Of a stretch of DNA of 64,000 nt, positions 48,686 to 57,354 are shown piece after piece. Position 1 is the first letter of the stretch; each line of letters begins with the position of its first letter. Made by a program: the position numbers and the translations under genes. The notes under the pieces were generated by a model that saw only the letters and a list, made by a program, of their open reading frames with translations, was not told where the DNA came from and did no database searches. Source of the DNA: Nocardiopsis sp. YSL2. Its GTDB lineage: Bacteria > Actinomycetota > Actinomycetes > Streptosporangiales > Streptosporangiaceae. The stretch lies in assembly GCF_030555055.1 (NCBI RefSeq), contig NZ_JAMOAO010000001.1:4712001-4776000 (forward strand), written 5' to 3'.

Positions 48686-49198
48686 GTGCACCCACCCCAA
48701 AGCGAGCAGTCCGACACCGCGCGGGACGAGACCGCCGCCGCGCCCCCGCGCCCCGGCCGCATCGAACGCCTCGTGGCCGCGGTCCCCCCGTACGTGTGGC
48801 CCGCGGGCCTGGGAGTGACCGGCCTGCTCGGTGCCACCCTCCTGCACTTCGTGGACCCCAACCAGCCGGGCATCTACCCCACCTGCCCGTGGCTGCTGAT
48901 CACCGGGACCTTCTGCCCGGGCTGCGGCACCATGCGCGCCATCGCGCTCACCACGCAGCTCGACATCACGGCCGCCATCAGCATGAACCCGCTGCTGTTC
49001 CTGCTGCTGCCCTACATCCTGTGGGCCTACGTGCGCTGGTTCTCCTGGACGATCCGACCGCCCAGGACGCCGCCCAAGCTCACGCCCGGCTGGTTCCTCT
49101 GGGGCATGTTCACCGTCATCACCGCGCACTGGGTGCTGCGCAACCTGCCGTGGTTCTCCTTCCTCGCGCCCGAGGTGCCGCTGTTCCCCGGGTGGTGA
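48686..49198 (+). CDS. DUF2752 membrane protein (170 aa)
   Basis: Contains the DUF2752 core YPTCPWLLITGTFCPGCGTMRAIALTTQLDITAAISMNPLLFLLLPYILWAYVRW, with the conserved Cys-rich CPxxxxxTGxxCPGCGxxR block and two or three membrane helices. GTG at 48686 lies 7 nt after a TAAGCT box and without a Shine-Dalgarno, suggesting leaderless expression. It is flanked by two CD225-type genes, an association seen in other actinobacteria. Function unknown. Confidence 0.88.
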   Translation: MHPPQSEQSDTARDETAAAPPRPGRIERLVAAVPPYVWPAGLGVTGLLGATLLHFVDPNQPGIYPTCPWLLITGTFCPGCGTMRAIALTTQLDITAAISMNPLLFLLLPYILWAYVRWFSWTIRPPRTPPKLTPGWFLWGMFTVITAHWVLRNLPWFSFLAPEVPLFPGW

Positions 49199-49299
49199 CG
49201 GGATCCGGCGGCGCCGGTTCTCTGGCAGATCGAACCGCGACACCTCCGCGTACGTCCCAGTAGCGGGACACCTCCTCACTCCTCCAGGAAGGCAGACTC

Positions 49300-49683
49300 A
49301 TGAGCTACGGACACCAGGGCCCCACCGGTGGCTACGGCACGGGCGGCTACGGGCCGCCCCCCGGCGGCTACGGCCAGGGCCCCGGCTACGGGCAGGTTCC
49401 GCCCGCCGGCGGCCCGCCGAAGAACTACATGGTGCACAACATCCTGGGCATCCTCAGTTGCACCGTGATCGGCATCATCGGGCTGATCTTCTCCCTCCAG
49501 GTCAACAGCAAGTGGGAGATGGGCGACTACGTGGGCGCCGAGTCCTCGGCCAAGACCGCCAAGATCCTGGGGATCATCAGCCTCGTCTCGTTCATCCTGA
49601 TGATCGTCCTCGTCGTGGTCTACATCCTGTTCTTCGTGGTGCTGTTCGGGGTCGTCGCCACCACCCCCACCACCACCTACTGA
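49300..49683 (+). CDS. CD225/dispanin-family membrane protein, second copy (127 aa)
   Basis: Gly/Tyr/Pro-rich N-terminus (GGYGTGGYGPPPGGYGQGPGYG) followed by two helices: NYMVHNILGILSCTVIGIIGLIFSLQVNSKWEMGDYVGAESSAKTAKILGIISLVSFILMIVLVVVYILFFVVLFG. The LQVNSKWEMGD block corresponds to KVNDLWNRGD of the first copy, so they share a family but have diverged. ATG follows CCAGGAAGG. Confidence 0.86.
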   Translation: MSYGHQGPTGGYGTGGYGPPPGGYGQGPGYGQVPPAGGPPKNYMVHNILGILSCTVIGIIGLIFSLQVNSKWEMGDYVGAESSAKTAKILGIISLVSFILMIVLVVVYILFFVVLFGVVATTPTTTY

Positions 49684-49840
49684 CGGTCCTGCGGGCGGGG
49701 CCGACGCCCCCGCGGGCCGCGGGGGTGGATACGATGGCCACACACGGTGCGTCGGCGGTTCCCCGGTCACGCCGCGCGCGGGCCCGTCCACCCGGGACCC
49801 ACCACCGTGACCGGCCAATTCACGTAGGGAGCGGTAACTG

Positions 49841-50647
49841 GTGAGCGTGCTCGACGAGATCCTCGACGGGGTACGCACCGACCTGGCGGCGCGGGAGTCC
49901 GAACTCCCGCTGGAGCGCCTCAAGGCCCTGGCCGAGTCGGTGCCCACCCCCAAGGACGCCGAAGCCGCGCTGCGCCGCCCCGGTGTCCACGTGATCGCCG
50001 AGGTCAAGCGCGCCAGCCCCTCCAAGGGTCCGCTGGCCTCGATCGGTGACCCTGCCGCCCTCGCCCGCGACTACGAGGCCGGCGGAGCGAGCTGGATCAG
50101 CGTCCTGACCGAACAGCGACGCTTCCAGGGCAGCCTCGCCGACCTCGAAGCGGTCCACAAGGCGGTCGACACGCCGTTGCTGCGCAAGGACTTCGTGGTC
50201 AGCTCCTACCAGCTGTGGGAGGCCCGCGTCTTCGGAGCCTCCGCGATCCTGCTCATCGTCGCGGCCCTGCCCCAGGAGGCGCTGGTCTCCCTGGTGGAGC
50301 GCGCCCGTTCCCTCGGCCTGACCCCGCTCGTGGAGGTCCACGACGAGGACGAGGTCGACCGCGCGCTGGACGCCGGCGCGACCGTCGTGGGCGTCAACGC
50401 CCGCAACCTCAAGACGCTGGAGGTCGACCGGGACACCTTCGCCCGGCTCGCCCCCCGCATCCCCGCCGACTGTGTCAAGATCGCAGAGTCGGGGATCCGC
50501 GGCCCGCACGACCTGCTGGCCTACGCCGGCGCCGGAGCCGGCGCCGTCCTCGTCGGGGAGAGCCTGGTCCGCGGACGGAACCCGCGCGAGGCCGTGGCCG
50601 ATCTGGTGACCGCGGGCGCCCACCCCGCGCTGCGCGACAGGAACTGA
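49841..50647 (+). CDS. trpC: Indole-3-glycerol-phosphate synthase
   Basis: Converts CdRP to indole-3-glycerol phosphate. 268 aa, monofunctional. HVIAEVKRASPSKGPLA carries the substrate-binding and catalytic Glu/Lys; FLRKDFVV appears as LLRKDFVVSSYQLWEARVFGASAILLI; VGVNARNLKTLEVD and IAESGIRGPHDL follow. GTG at 49841 follows TAGGGAGCGG. A TACGAT -10-like box at 49730-49735 may give the operon its own promoter. The stop overlaps the ribosome-binding site of the trp leader peptide. Confidence 0.97.
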   Translation: MSVLDEILDGVRTDLAARESELPLERLKALAESVPTPKDAEAALRRPGVHVIAEVKRASPSKGPLASIGDPAALARDYEAGGASWISVLTEQRRFQGSLADLEAVHKAVDTPLLRKDFVVSSYQLWEARVFGASAILLIVAALPQEALVSLVERARSLGLTPLVEVHDEDEVDRALDAGATVVGVNARNLKTLEVDRDTFARLAPRIPADCVKIAESGIRGPHDLLAYAGAGAGAVLVGESLVRGRNPREAVADLVTAGAHPALRDRN

Positions 50648-50658
50648 GGACCGGCCCG

Positions 50659-50718
50659 ATGGGAACGACGACCGTGACCGCCCGGACGCACCCGGGCCGT
50701 CGATGGCGATGGCTGTAG
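50659..50718 (+). CDS. trp leader peptide between trpC and trpB (19 aa)
   Basis: The ORF reads MGTTTVTARTHPGRRWRWL and ends with two Trp codons (50704-50706 and 50710-50712), the hallmark of Trp attenuator leaders. A TGAGGA site overlapping the trpC stop lies 8 nt upstream. Starting at the last base of its stop codon, GGGAATCCGC (50718-50727) can pair with GCGGGTTCCC (50739-50748), and further hairpins follow at 50747-50761 and 50767-50794. Ribosome stalling at the Trp codons would change this folding. It is too short for routine gene calling. Confidence 0.8.
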   Translation: MGTTTVTARTHPGRRWRWL

Positions 50719-50794
50719 GGAATCCGCACGTGTGAGTCGCGGGTTCCCGACGCCGCGTCGGCCCACAGGGCCCGTCTCGCGGAGACCGCGCCCT
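50718..50794 (+). promoter_or_regulatory. Candidate trp attenuator structures upstream of trpB
   Basis: Three successive stems: GGGAATCCGC/GCGGGTTCCC (50718-50748, 10 bp with one G-U), CCGACG/CGTCGG (50747-50761) and AGGGC..GTCTC/GAGAC..GCCCT (50767-50794). The first two share bases at 50747-50748, so they cannot both be complete. The last is terminator-like but lacks a T-run. The remaining sequence to 50984 is GC-rich with no supported gene. Confidence 0.6.
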
Positions 50795-50984
50795 GGCACC
50801 CGACGCCCCAGCAGTACGTCCGCCGCGTTCCCGCCGGCCCGCGGCGGACAGCATCCACGGCACACGCCACGCCCCAGCCCGACCGCGCCGCCCGAGCCCG
50901 GCGGCGCGCGGACGGCCGAACCGCGCAGCCCACGCAACGCCCGGGACGCCACCGCGGTCGGCCCCGTCTGTAGGAGACCTTCGC

Positions 50985-52205
50985 ATGAGCAACACCCAGC
51001 CGGTGCCGGACGAGCACGGGCACTACGGCCGCTTCGGGGGCCGGTTCGCCCCCGAGGCACTCATCGCCGCCCTCGACGAGGTCGAGGCCGAGTGGGAGAA
51101 GGCCCGCCAGGACCCCGCCTACCAGGCCGAACTCGACGACCTGCTGCGCACCTACACCGGGCGCCCCAGCGCCCTCACCGACGCACGCAACTTCTCCGAG
51201 CACTGCGGCGGGGCACGCGTCCTGCTCAAGCGCGAGGACCTCAACCACACCGGCTCGCACAAGATCAACAACGTGCTCGGCCAGGCCCTGCTCACCAAGC
51301 GCATGGGCAAGACCCGCGTCATCGCCGAGACCGGAGCCGGACAGCACGGCGTGGCCACCGCCACCGCCTGCGCGCTCATGGGCCTGGACTGCGTGATCTA
51401 CATGGGTGAGGAGGACACCCGGCGCCAGGCGCTCAACGTCGCCCGCATGCGCATGCTCGGCGCCGAGGTCGTCCCCGTCACCATCGGCAGCCGCACCCTC
51501 AAGGACGCCATCAACGAGGCGTTCCGCGACTGGGTCGCCAACGTCGACCACACGCACTACCTCTTCGGCACCGTCGCGGGCCCGCACCCCTTCCCCAAGC
51601 TCGTGCGCGACCTGCACTACGTCGTCGGCGCCGAGGCCCGCGACCAGGTCCAGGCCCTCACCGGCCGGCTGCCCGACGCCGTCGCCGCGTGCGTGGGCGG
51701 CGGCTCCAACGCCATCGCGATCTTCGCCGCGTTCATCCCCGACGAGAGCGTCGCCCTGTACGGCTTCGAGGCCGGGGGAGAGGGACCCTCGCGCACCGCG
51801 GCCTCCATCACCGCGGGCAGCCCCGGCGTCTTCCACGGCGCCCGCACCTACCTGCTCCAGGACGAGTACGGACAGACCCTGCCCAGCCACTCCATCTCCG
51901 CCGGGCTCGACTACCCGGCGGTGGGCCCCGAACACGCCTACCTCGCCGACACCGGGCGCGCCCACTACGAGCCCATCACCGACGCCGAGGCCATGGAGGC
52001 CTTCCGGCTGCTGTGCCGCACCGAGGGCATCATCCCGGCCATCGAAAGCGCCCATGCCCTGGCCGGAGCCCGCAAGCTCGGCGAGCGCCTGGGCCCCGAC
52101 GCCGTCATCCTGGTGAACCTCTCCGGGCGCGGCGACAAGGACGTCGACACCGCGGCCACCTACTTCGGCCTCTTGGACTCGGACCCGGAAGGACAGGCGC
52201 GATGA
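50985..52205 (+). CDS. trpB: Tryptophan synthase beta chain
   Basis: Condenses indole and serine to tryptophan using PLP. 406 aa, full length. The PLP lysine is in LKREDLNHTGSHKINNVLGQALL; ETGAGQHGVATATACAL, GGGSNAIGIF as GGGSNAIAIFAAF, and AIESAHALAGA follow. ATG at 50985 follows TAGGAGA. Preceded by a 266-bp leader with a Trp-codon peptide, and overlaps trpA by 4 bp. Confidence 0.98.
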   Translation: MSNTQPVPDEHGHYGRFGGRFAPEALIAALDEVEAEWEKARQDPAYQAELDDLLRTYTGRPSALTDARNFSEHCGGARVLLKREDLNHTGSHKINNVLGQALLTKRMGKTRVIAETGAGQHGVATATACALMGLDCVIYMGEEDTRRQALNVARMRMLGAEVVPVTIGSRTLKDAINEAFRDWVANVDHTHYLFGTVAGPHPFPKLVRDLHYVVGAEARDQVQALTGRLPDAVAACVGGGSNAIAIFAAFIPDESVALYGFEAGGEGPSRTAASITAGSPGVFHGARTYLLQDEYGQTLPSHSISAGLDYPAVGPEHAYLADTGRAHYEPITDAEAMEAFRLLCRTEGIIPAIESAHALAGARKLGERLGPDAVILVNLSGRGDKDVDTAATYFGLLDSDPEGQAR

Positions 52206-53011
52206 CCGCCACCACGCTGCAGACCAAGCTGGCCGAGACCCGGGCCGCGGGCCGTGCCGCCCTCATCGGCTACCTGCCCGCCGGATTCCCCGACGTGGAA
52301 TCCTCCGTCAAGGTCATCGAGGCCATGGTCGAGGGCGGCTGCGACGTCGTCGAGGTGGGCCTGCCCTACTCCGACCCCATGATGGACGGCCCCACCATCC
52401 AGCGCGCCGCCGACCGCGCGCTGGCCGCCGGAACCACCACCGACGACGTGTTCCGCGTGGTCGAGGCGACCGCCGCCACCGGCGCCGCCGCGGTGGTCAT
52501 GTCCTACTGGAACCCGATCGAGCGCTACGGGGTGGGCCGGTTCGCCGACCGGCTGGCCAAGGCGGGCGGTGCCGGGGTGATCACCCCCGACCTCATCCCC
52601 GAGGAGTCCCAGGCGTGGGTCGAGGCCACGACCGGGGCCGGCCTGGACCGGATCTTCCTCGTCGCACCCTCCTCCACCGACCGCCGGCTCGCGCTGACCA
52701 CCGACGCCTGTTCGGGCTTCGTCTACGCCGCCTCCCTCATGGGGGTCACCGGCACCCGTGCCCAGGTCGCCGACACCGCCGAGACCCTGGTCCGGCGCGC
52801 CCGCGGGACGACCGCCGAGTCCGGCCTGCCGATCTGCGTCGGCCTGGGCATCTCCACCGCCGCCCAGGCAGCCGAGGTCGCCGCCTACGCCGACGGCGTC
52901 ATCGTCGGCGCCGGGTTCTGCCAGCGCGTCCTGGACGCCCCCGACCTGGAGACCGCGCTCACCGCGGTCCGCTCCTTCGCCCAGGAGCTGGCGGCGGGCG
53001 TGCGCCGCTGA
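52202..53011 (+). CDS. trpA: Tryptophan synthase alpha chain
   Basis: Cleaves indole-3-glycerol phosphate to indole and G3P, channelled to TrpB. 269 aa TIM barrel. Catalytic Glu lies in VVEVGLPYSDPMMDGPTIQ region and Asp in PDLIPEES; GFVYAASLMGVTGTR and VGLGISTAAQAAEVA bind phosphate. ATGA overlap with trpB gives translational coupling. Confidence 0.97.
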   Translation: MTATTLQTKLAETRAAGRAALIGYLPAGFPDVESSVKVIEAMVEGGCDVVEVGLPYSDPMMDGPTIQRAADRALAAGTTTDDVFRVVEATAATGAAAVVMSYWNPIERYGVGRFADRLAKAGGAGVITPDLIPEESQAWVEATTGAGLDRIFLVAPSSTDRRLALTTDACSGFVYAASLMGVTGTRAQVADTAETLVRRARGTTAESGLPICVGLGISTAAQAAEVAAYADGVIVGAGFCQRVLDAPDLETALTAVRSFAQELAAGVRR

Positions 53012-53026
53012 CCGCAGGGCGCTTCA

Positions 53027-53059
53027 CGGTGGGCCGTTCCCGACAGGGGCGGCCCACCG
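53027..53059 (+). terminator. Terminator of the trp operon
   Basis: CGGTGGGCCG and CGGCCCACCG form a perfect 10-bp stem with a 13-nt loop, followed by TTCGTCGT, 16 bp after trpA. The rest of 53060-53351 has no supported gene; a TAGTAT box near 53268 may be the promoter of the next gene. Confidence 0.8.
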
Positions 53060-53351
53060 TTCGTCGTGTGGGGGCCGCGACTCCGGCCCGGAGCTCCGGC
53101 AAGAGGGCGGTTAAGAAGGTGAGAATCCCGTGAGATCCTTCCCCGCCGGGTCCGAATCGGCTGCCGTCCGGGGTGCATGGATGGTGGGATGGACACAGCG
53201 CGCGGTGTGGAGCCTTCGGACGCGTCGTGGGCCCGCCACCCGAGTGCCACCGGCGTGTCATGACGAGTAGTATCGACATCACTACCCTGAGCGAGGCCGT
53301 CGGCATGCTCAGCGTCGCCCCCGAACCGACCCACTCCGCGAAGGCTCCACG

Positions 53352-53870
53352 ATGGACACCGCAGACGACACCACCGCACCCCCCGCAGCCCCCGCGCCCG
53401 CCGCACGCTGGGCGGCGGCCCAGCCCTGGATCACGCTCGCCTGCCGTCTCGCGCTCGCCGGGGTGCTGTTCTACGCGGCCGTCTCCAAGTACCCGCCAGC
53501 CCTGTCGATCCAGGCGGTGGAGGCCTACGACCTCTTCCCGGTCGAGATCGCCGAACTCATCGGCTACACGCTCCCGCTCTTCGAGATCGCCCTGGCCGTC
53601 CTGCTCCTGGTCGGCCTGGCCACCCGCTACACCGGGGCCGTCAGCGCCCTGCTCATGATCGCGTTCATCGCCGGTATCGCCTCGGCCATGGCCCGCGGCC
53701 TGAACATCGACTGCGGCTGCTTCGGCGGCGGGGGCCAGGTCGACCCCGGCGAGACCACCTACGGGCTGTCCATCGCCCGCGACATCGGCTTCGCCGCTCT
53801 GGGCGCCGTCATCGCGATCTGGCCCCGCTCACCCTTCGCCGTCGACCGCGCTCTCGGCCTGTTCCGCTGA
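53352..53870 (+). CDS. MauE/DoxX-like redox membrane protein (172 aa)
   Basis: Four predicted helices (WITLACRLALAGVLFYAAVSK, IAELIGYTLPLFEIALAVLLLVGLA, GAVSALLMIAFIAGIASAMARGL, IARDIGFAALGAVIAIW). Between the third and fourth is NIDCGCFGGGG, a CxC cysteine pair typical of MauE-type proteins that act in disulfide or thiol redox chemistry with thioredoxin-fold partners. A DsbA-like gene follows 55 bp on, supporting that role. Confidence 0.88.
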   Translation: MDTADDTTAPPAAPAPAARWAAAQPWITLACRLALAGVLFYAAVSKYPPALSIQAVEAYDLFPVEIAELIGYTLPLFEIALAVLLLVGLATRYTGAVSALLMIAFIAGIASAMARGLNIDCGCFGGGGQVDPGETTYGLSIARDIGFAALGAVIAIWPRSPFAVDRALGLFR

Positions 53871-53925
53871 CGCGCCCCGACCACGGCGACCGACCGATAC
53901 CGCACGTCCAGAAACAGAGGAAAGC

Positions 53926-54915
53926 ATGGGGAGTGAAGCGCGCAGGCTCTCGCGCGAACGGCTCAAGGAGCAGAGGGCGAAGGAGAAGCGCGCCGCACAG
54001 CGCAACAAGACCCTCCTCGTCGTCGGCGGGGCCATCGCCGTCGTGGTGCTCATCGTCGGCGTCGGATACGCCGTCCTGACCGCCGACCGGCGCGACAGCG
54101 GCTTCGACGGAGCCCTGGCGCCGCAGGTCCTGCAGGAGGACGGCAGCGTCGTCATGGCCCAGGAGGGCGCCGAGGCCCCGGTGGTGGAGGTCTACGCCGA
54201 CTTCCAGTGCCCCGCCTGCCGCCAGTTCGAGCTGCTCAACGGCGACACCCTCAAGCGGAGCGCCGCGGAGGGCGAGGCCATCGTCCACCTGCGCCCGGTC
54301 AGCATCTTCGCTCAGCAGCCGGCGCCCATCAGCACCAACTCCCTGCGGGGCGGGGCCGCCGCCCGCGCGGCCGCCGACGCCGGGGTGTTCGTCCAGTACA
54401 ACGACCTGCTGTTCGAACACCAGCCCGCCGAGGGCCAGGAGGGCTTCTCCGTGCCGGAGCTCCAGGAGTGGTTCCTCGAGGCCGGGGGCACCGAGGAGGA
54501 GGCCGAGGCCTTCGACGCCCGCGTCGAGGAGGAGGCCGGGGTCGTCGACCAGTTCACCCAGGACTACCTGCCCGCCCTCACCGAGTCCGCCATCGAGGAG
54601 ATCGGCGAGGACACCCTGGGGACCATGGTCCTGACCGACCTCATCTCCTGGGGCGCCGACCACGGGCACGACCCCTCGTTCCTGGAGGGCACCTACACGG
54701 GCGAGATCATCGATGCCACGGGAACGATCTACACTCGCTACAGCGGAGACAACACGTTCCGCGGCACACCCGCCGTCTACATCAATGGTGAGCTGCTCTC
54801 CAACGACACCGCCATGACGGTCCGGGGCCTCAGCCAGGCGATCGCCGAGGCGGACGCCGGCGAGGTCCAGACCGAGCCGATGGGCGACGGGGGTGAAGCG
54901 GAATCATCCCAGTAG
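53926..54915 (+). CDS. Membrane-anchored DsbA/thioredoxin-fold oxidoreductase (329 aa)
   Basis: A charged N-terminus and one helix (about residues 29-52) anchor an extracytoplasmic domain. The active site is CPAC at Cys95-Cys98 in YADFQCPACRQFELLNG, and the cis-Pro loop is GTPAVYINGELL near residue 285. This is the DsbA-like family with an inserted helical region. It probably forms or shuffles disulfides in exported proteins with the adjacent MauE-like protein. The acidic C-terminal tail is disordered. Confidence 0.92.
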   Translation: MGSEARRLSRERLKEQRAKEKRAAQRNKTLLVVGGAIAVVVLIVGVGYAVLTADRRDSGFDGALAPQVLQEDGSVVMAQEGAEAPVVEVYADFQCPACRQFELLNGDTLKRSAAEGEAIVHLRPVSIFAQQPAPISTNSLRGGAAARAAADAGVFVQYNDLLFEHQPAEGQEGFSVPELQEWFLEAGGTEEEAEAFDARVEEEAGVVDQFTQDYLPALTESAIEEIGEDTLGTMVLTDLISWGADHGHDPSFLEGTYTGEIIDATGTIYTRYSGDNTFRGTPAVYINGELLSNDTAMTVRGLSQAIAEADAGEVQTEPMGDGGEAESSQ

Positions 54916-54952
54916 CCACCCCCGCACGCGGGGCGAACCCGAGAGCAGAGCA

Positions 54953-56071
54953 GTGACTTTGTCGTCGACAGCTTCCGAGGGCGCGGCCGAGTACGGCCGC
55001 GCCCTCGCGGCCATTCCCAGCCCGGAGATCAACTCCATCCCCCTCGGACCCCTGGAGATCCACTTCTACGCCCTGTGCATCCTCGCGGGGGTCATCGTCG
55101 CGGTGTTCTGGAGCGAACGCCGCTGGACCCGGATGGGCGGTGAGAGCGGCACCATCATGGACATGGCCGTGTGGGCCGTGATCCTCGGCCTGATCGGCGG
55201 CCGCCTCTACCACGTCGTCAGTGACGCCCAGCTCTACTTCGGGCCCGGACGCGAACCCATCCGCGCCCTCTACGTGTGGGAGGGCGGACTGGGCATCTGG
55301 GGCGCCATCCCACTGGGCGCCGTCGGCGTGTGGCTCGTCGCGAGGAAGCGCGGCCTGTCCATGTCCAAGCTCTCCTTCGCGATCGCGCCCACCATCCCCC
55401 TGGCCCAGGGCATCGGCCGCTGGGGCAACTACTTCAACCAGGAGCTGTTCGGCGCCCCCACCGACCTGCCCTGGGCCCTGCGCATCAACCCCTTCCCCGA
55501 GGGCGGCCTGCGCCAGGGCATGATCCCCGGCGAGACCCTCTACCACCCCACCTTCCTGTACGAGTTCCTGTGGTGCCTGGGCCTGAGCGCCCTGCTGGCC
55601 TTCCTCGGCCGCCGCTACGAGAACCAGCTCGCCGGCGGCCGGCTGTTCGCCGTCTACGTCATGGGCTACTGTGTGGGCCGGTTCTGGATCGAGTACCTGC
55701 GGATCGACCCGGCCAACGACTTCTTCGGCATGCGCCTGAACAACTGGACCTCCATCGTGGTCTTCCTCGGCGCACTGGCCTACTTCGTGTGGGCCGGCCG
55801 CCGACTGGACCAGTTCTCGTCCGCGGTCGTCCCGCGCGGGCACGACGCCGGAACCCAGGTGTTCGGCGCCACACCCGAGAGTGATGTCGCCGACGACAGC
55901 ACCGTCTACAGCGCCGTGGACACCGAGGATTCCGACATCGGAACGCAGAACGGCAGCTCAGAGGGCGCGGGGACGGAATACCACCCGAGCCCTGAACGAT
56001 CTAGTACCGAGAGCTCCACCGAGAGCGCATCCGAGGACACGGGCACTGACTCCGGGACCAAGCCCGAGTAG
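54953..56071 (+). CDS. lgt: Prolipoprotein diacylglyceryl transferase
   Basis: Transfers diacylglycerol from phosphatidylglycerol to the lipobox Cys of prolipoproteins, before LspA. 372 aa with about seven membrane helices. GGRLYHVVSD, VWEGGLGIWGAIPLGAVG, and the Lgt signature GIGRWGNYFNQELFGAPTDLPWALRI are present. The last 100 residues are an acidic Ser/Thr/Glu-rich disordered tail common in actinobacterial Lgt. GTG at 54953 is chosen by family N-terminus; an upstream in-frame ATG overlapping the DsbA gene is unlikely. Confidence 0.95.
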   Translation: MTLSSTASEGAAEYGRALAAIPSPEINSIPLGPLEIHFYALCILAGVIVAVFWSERRWTRMGGESGTIMDMAVWAVILGLIGGRLYHVVSDAQLYFGPGREPIRALYVWEGGLGIWGAIPLGAVGVWLVARKRGLSMSKLSFAIAPTIPLAQGIGRWGNYFNQELFGAPTDLPWALRINPFPEGGLRQGMIPGETLYHPTFLYEFLWCLGLSALLAFLGRRYENQLAGGRLFAVYVMGYCVGRFWIEYLRIDPANDFFGMRLNNWTSIVVFLGALAYFVWAGRRLDQFSSAVVPRGHDAGTQVFGATPESDVADDSTVYSAVDTEDSDIGTQNGSSEGAGTEYHPSPERSSTESSTESASEDTGTDSGTKPE

Positions 56072-56169
56072 CGCAGGGGAAACACCTGGACCTGCGGCCG
56101 TGTCCGGCCACACCCAGCGGTGCTCCCCGCACCTTCGAGCAGACCACGGGTTGACGATTGAGAAAGACC

Positions 56170-57354
56170 GTGAGCAGAGCTGAGTCCCGGTCCGGGCGCA
56201 GAGGTCGGCGCGGCGGCACACGCCGCGCCGGCCAGGCCTACGACCGCCCCGACGACCTCGGGCCCGACACGGGCACCGACGGCTACGACCCCGAGGAGGA
56301 CTTCTCCGCGGAGTACGGCCACACCCACACCCGTGCCGACGAGTACGAGCGCTACGACGACGGGTACGACGACCAGGCCGAAGACGAGGCCTACGACGAC
56401 GGCCCCGGCGACGGGCCCCGGCGCAGGGGCTCGCGGCGCGCCTCCCGGCGGCGCCGAGGCGGCTCACGCGCGCAGTCGGCCGCGGGACGCGGCGGCGTGG
56501 ACAAGGTCTCCGCCTTCTCCGCCTCCGCCATCAAGAAGGTCTCCGTCCTGGGCGACCGGCCCAACCAGATCGTGTACACGCTGGCCGAGCAGAGCAAGCG
56601 CAAGCGCGGCACCGCCGCCCTGGGCGTGCTGCTGGGAGCCTTCGGTATCGCCCTGGTGGCGCTGCTCGGACTCCTGGCCTTCCAGCTGGCGACCACCTCC
56701 GACGGCGTGATCGATGGCGGGGACCAGGCCGTCGTGCTCCCGCCCGACGGGCACGGAACCCTCACTCCGGAGCTGTACCTGTCCGAGGACAACCGCGAGG
56801 ACGTCTTCGGGGCCATCAACGAGCGCCCCGAGGGGCACGAGCCGATGACCGACGAGGCCGTGTTCGGACCGGTCGAGGAGATCGAGCTGGACGGCCTGTC
56901 CCTCGAGCTCCGGGACAGCTCCGTGACCGACTCCTGCACCTCCATGGTGTGGGGCGATGATCTCGGCCAGAGCCTGGTCGACGCCAACTGCGTCAACGGC
57001 GCGACCGGCGTCTACACCGACTCCGACGAGGAGTACGTCGCCCAGGTCTCGCTGTTCGACCTGGCCAACAGTGAGGCGGCCACGGACGTGGCCACCGTCC
57101 TGGACCCGACCAACCCCGAGCACAGCGCCGGATTCGTGCTCTCGCAGACCGGTGACGGCCAGGGCCTCGAAGAGGGCTACAGCCAGGCCAGCACCCAGGT
57201 CATGGGCCACTACCTGGCCGTGTTCTGGGTGGCGCGCACCGACGGCTCCGACCCCGGTGACGAATCCGACATGGCCACGCTGAGCGTCGCGTCCATGAAC
57301 GCCGTGCGCTACGTCTACGACGAGGTCGTGGAGGTCGGCCGGGCCAAGGACTAG
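56170..57354 (+). CDS. Membrane-anchored protein of unknown function, paralogue 1 (394 aa)
   Basis: Residues 1-125 are an Arg/Asp/Tyr-rich disordered cytoplasmic region; one helix lies at about residues 148-175; the rest is extracytoplasmic. The outer domain shares a pattern with the next gene: SLELRDSSVTDSCTSMVWGDDLGQSLVDANC, with a Cys-x17-Cys pair, then a GFVLSQTGDG...GHYLAVFWV block. The paired cysteines fit a disulfide made by the nearby DsbA-like enzyme, but that is inference. No family recognised. GTG at 56170 follows GAGAAAG. Confidence 0.78.
   Translation: MSRAESRSGRRGRRGGTRRAGQAYDRPDDLGPDTGTDGYDPEEDFSAEYGHTHTRADEYERYDDGYDDQAEDEAYDDGPGDGPRRRGSRRASRRRRGGSRAQSAAGRGGVDKVSAFSASAIKKVSVLGDRPNQIVYTLAEQSKRKRGTAALGVLLGAFGIALVALLGLLAFQLATTSDGVIDGGDQAVVLPPDGHGTLTPELYLSEDNREDVFGAINERPEGHEPMTDEAVFGPVEEIELDGLSLELRDSSVTDSCTSMVWGDDLGQSLVDANCVNGATGVYTDSDEEYVAQVSLFDLANSEAATDVATVLDPTNPEHSAGFVLSQTGDGQGLEEGYSQASTQVMGHYLAVFWVARTDGSDPGDESDMATLSVASMNAVRYVYDEVVEVGRAKD

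Noticed and set aside
50732..51409. Open frame after the trp leader peptide, considered as a trpM-like small gene
   Set aside because: Pro/Arg low-complexity sequence running into the trpB coding region in another frame, with no resemblance to known TrpM.
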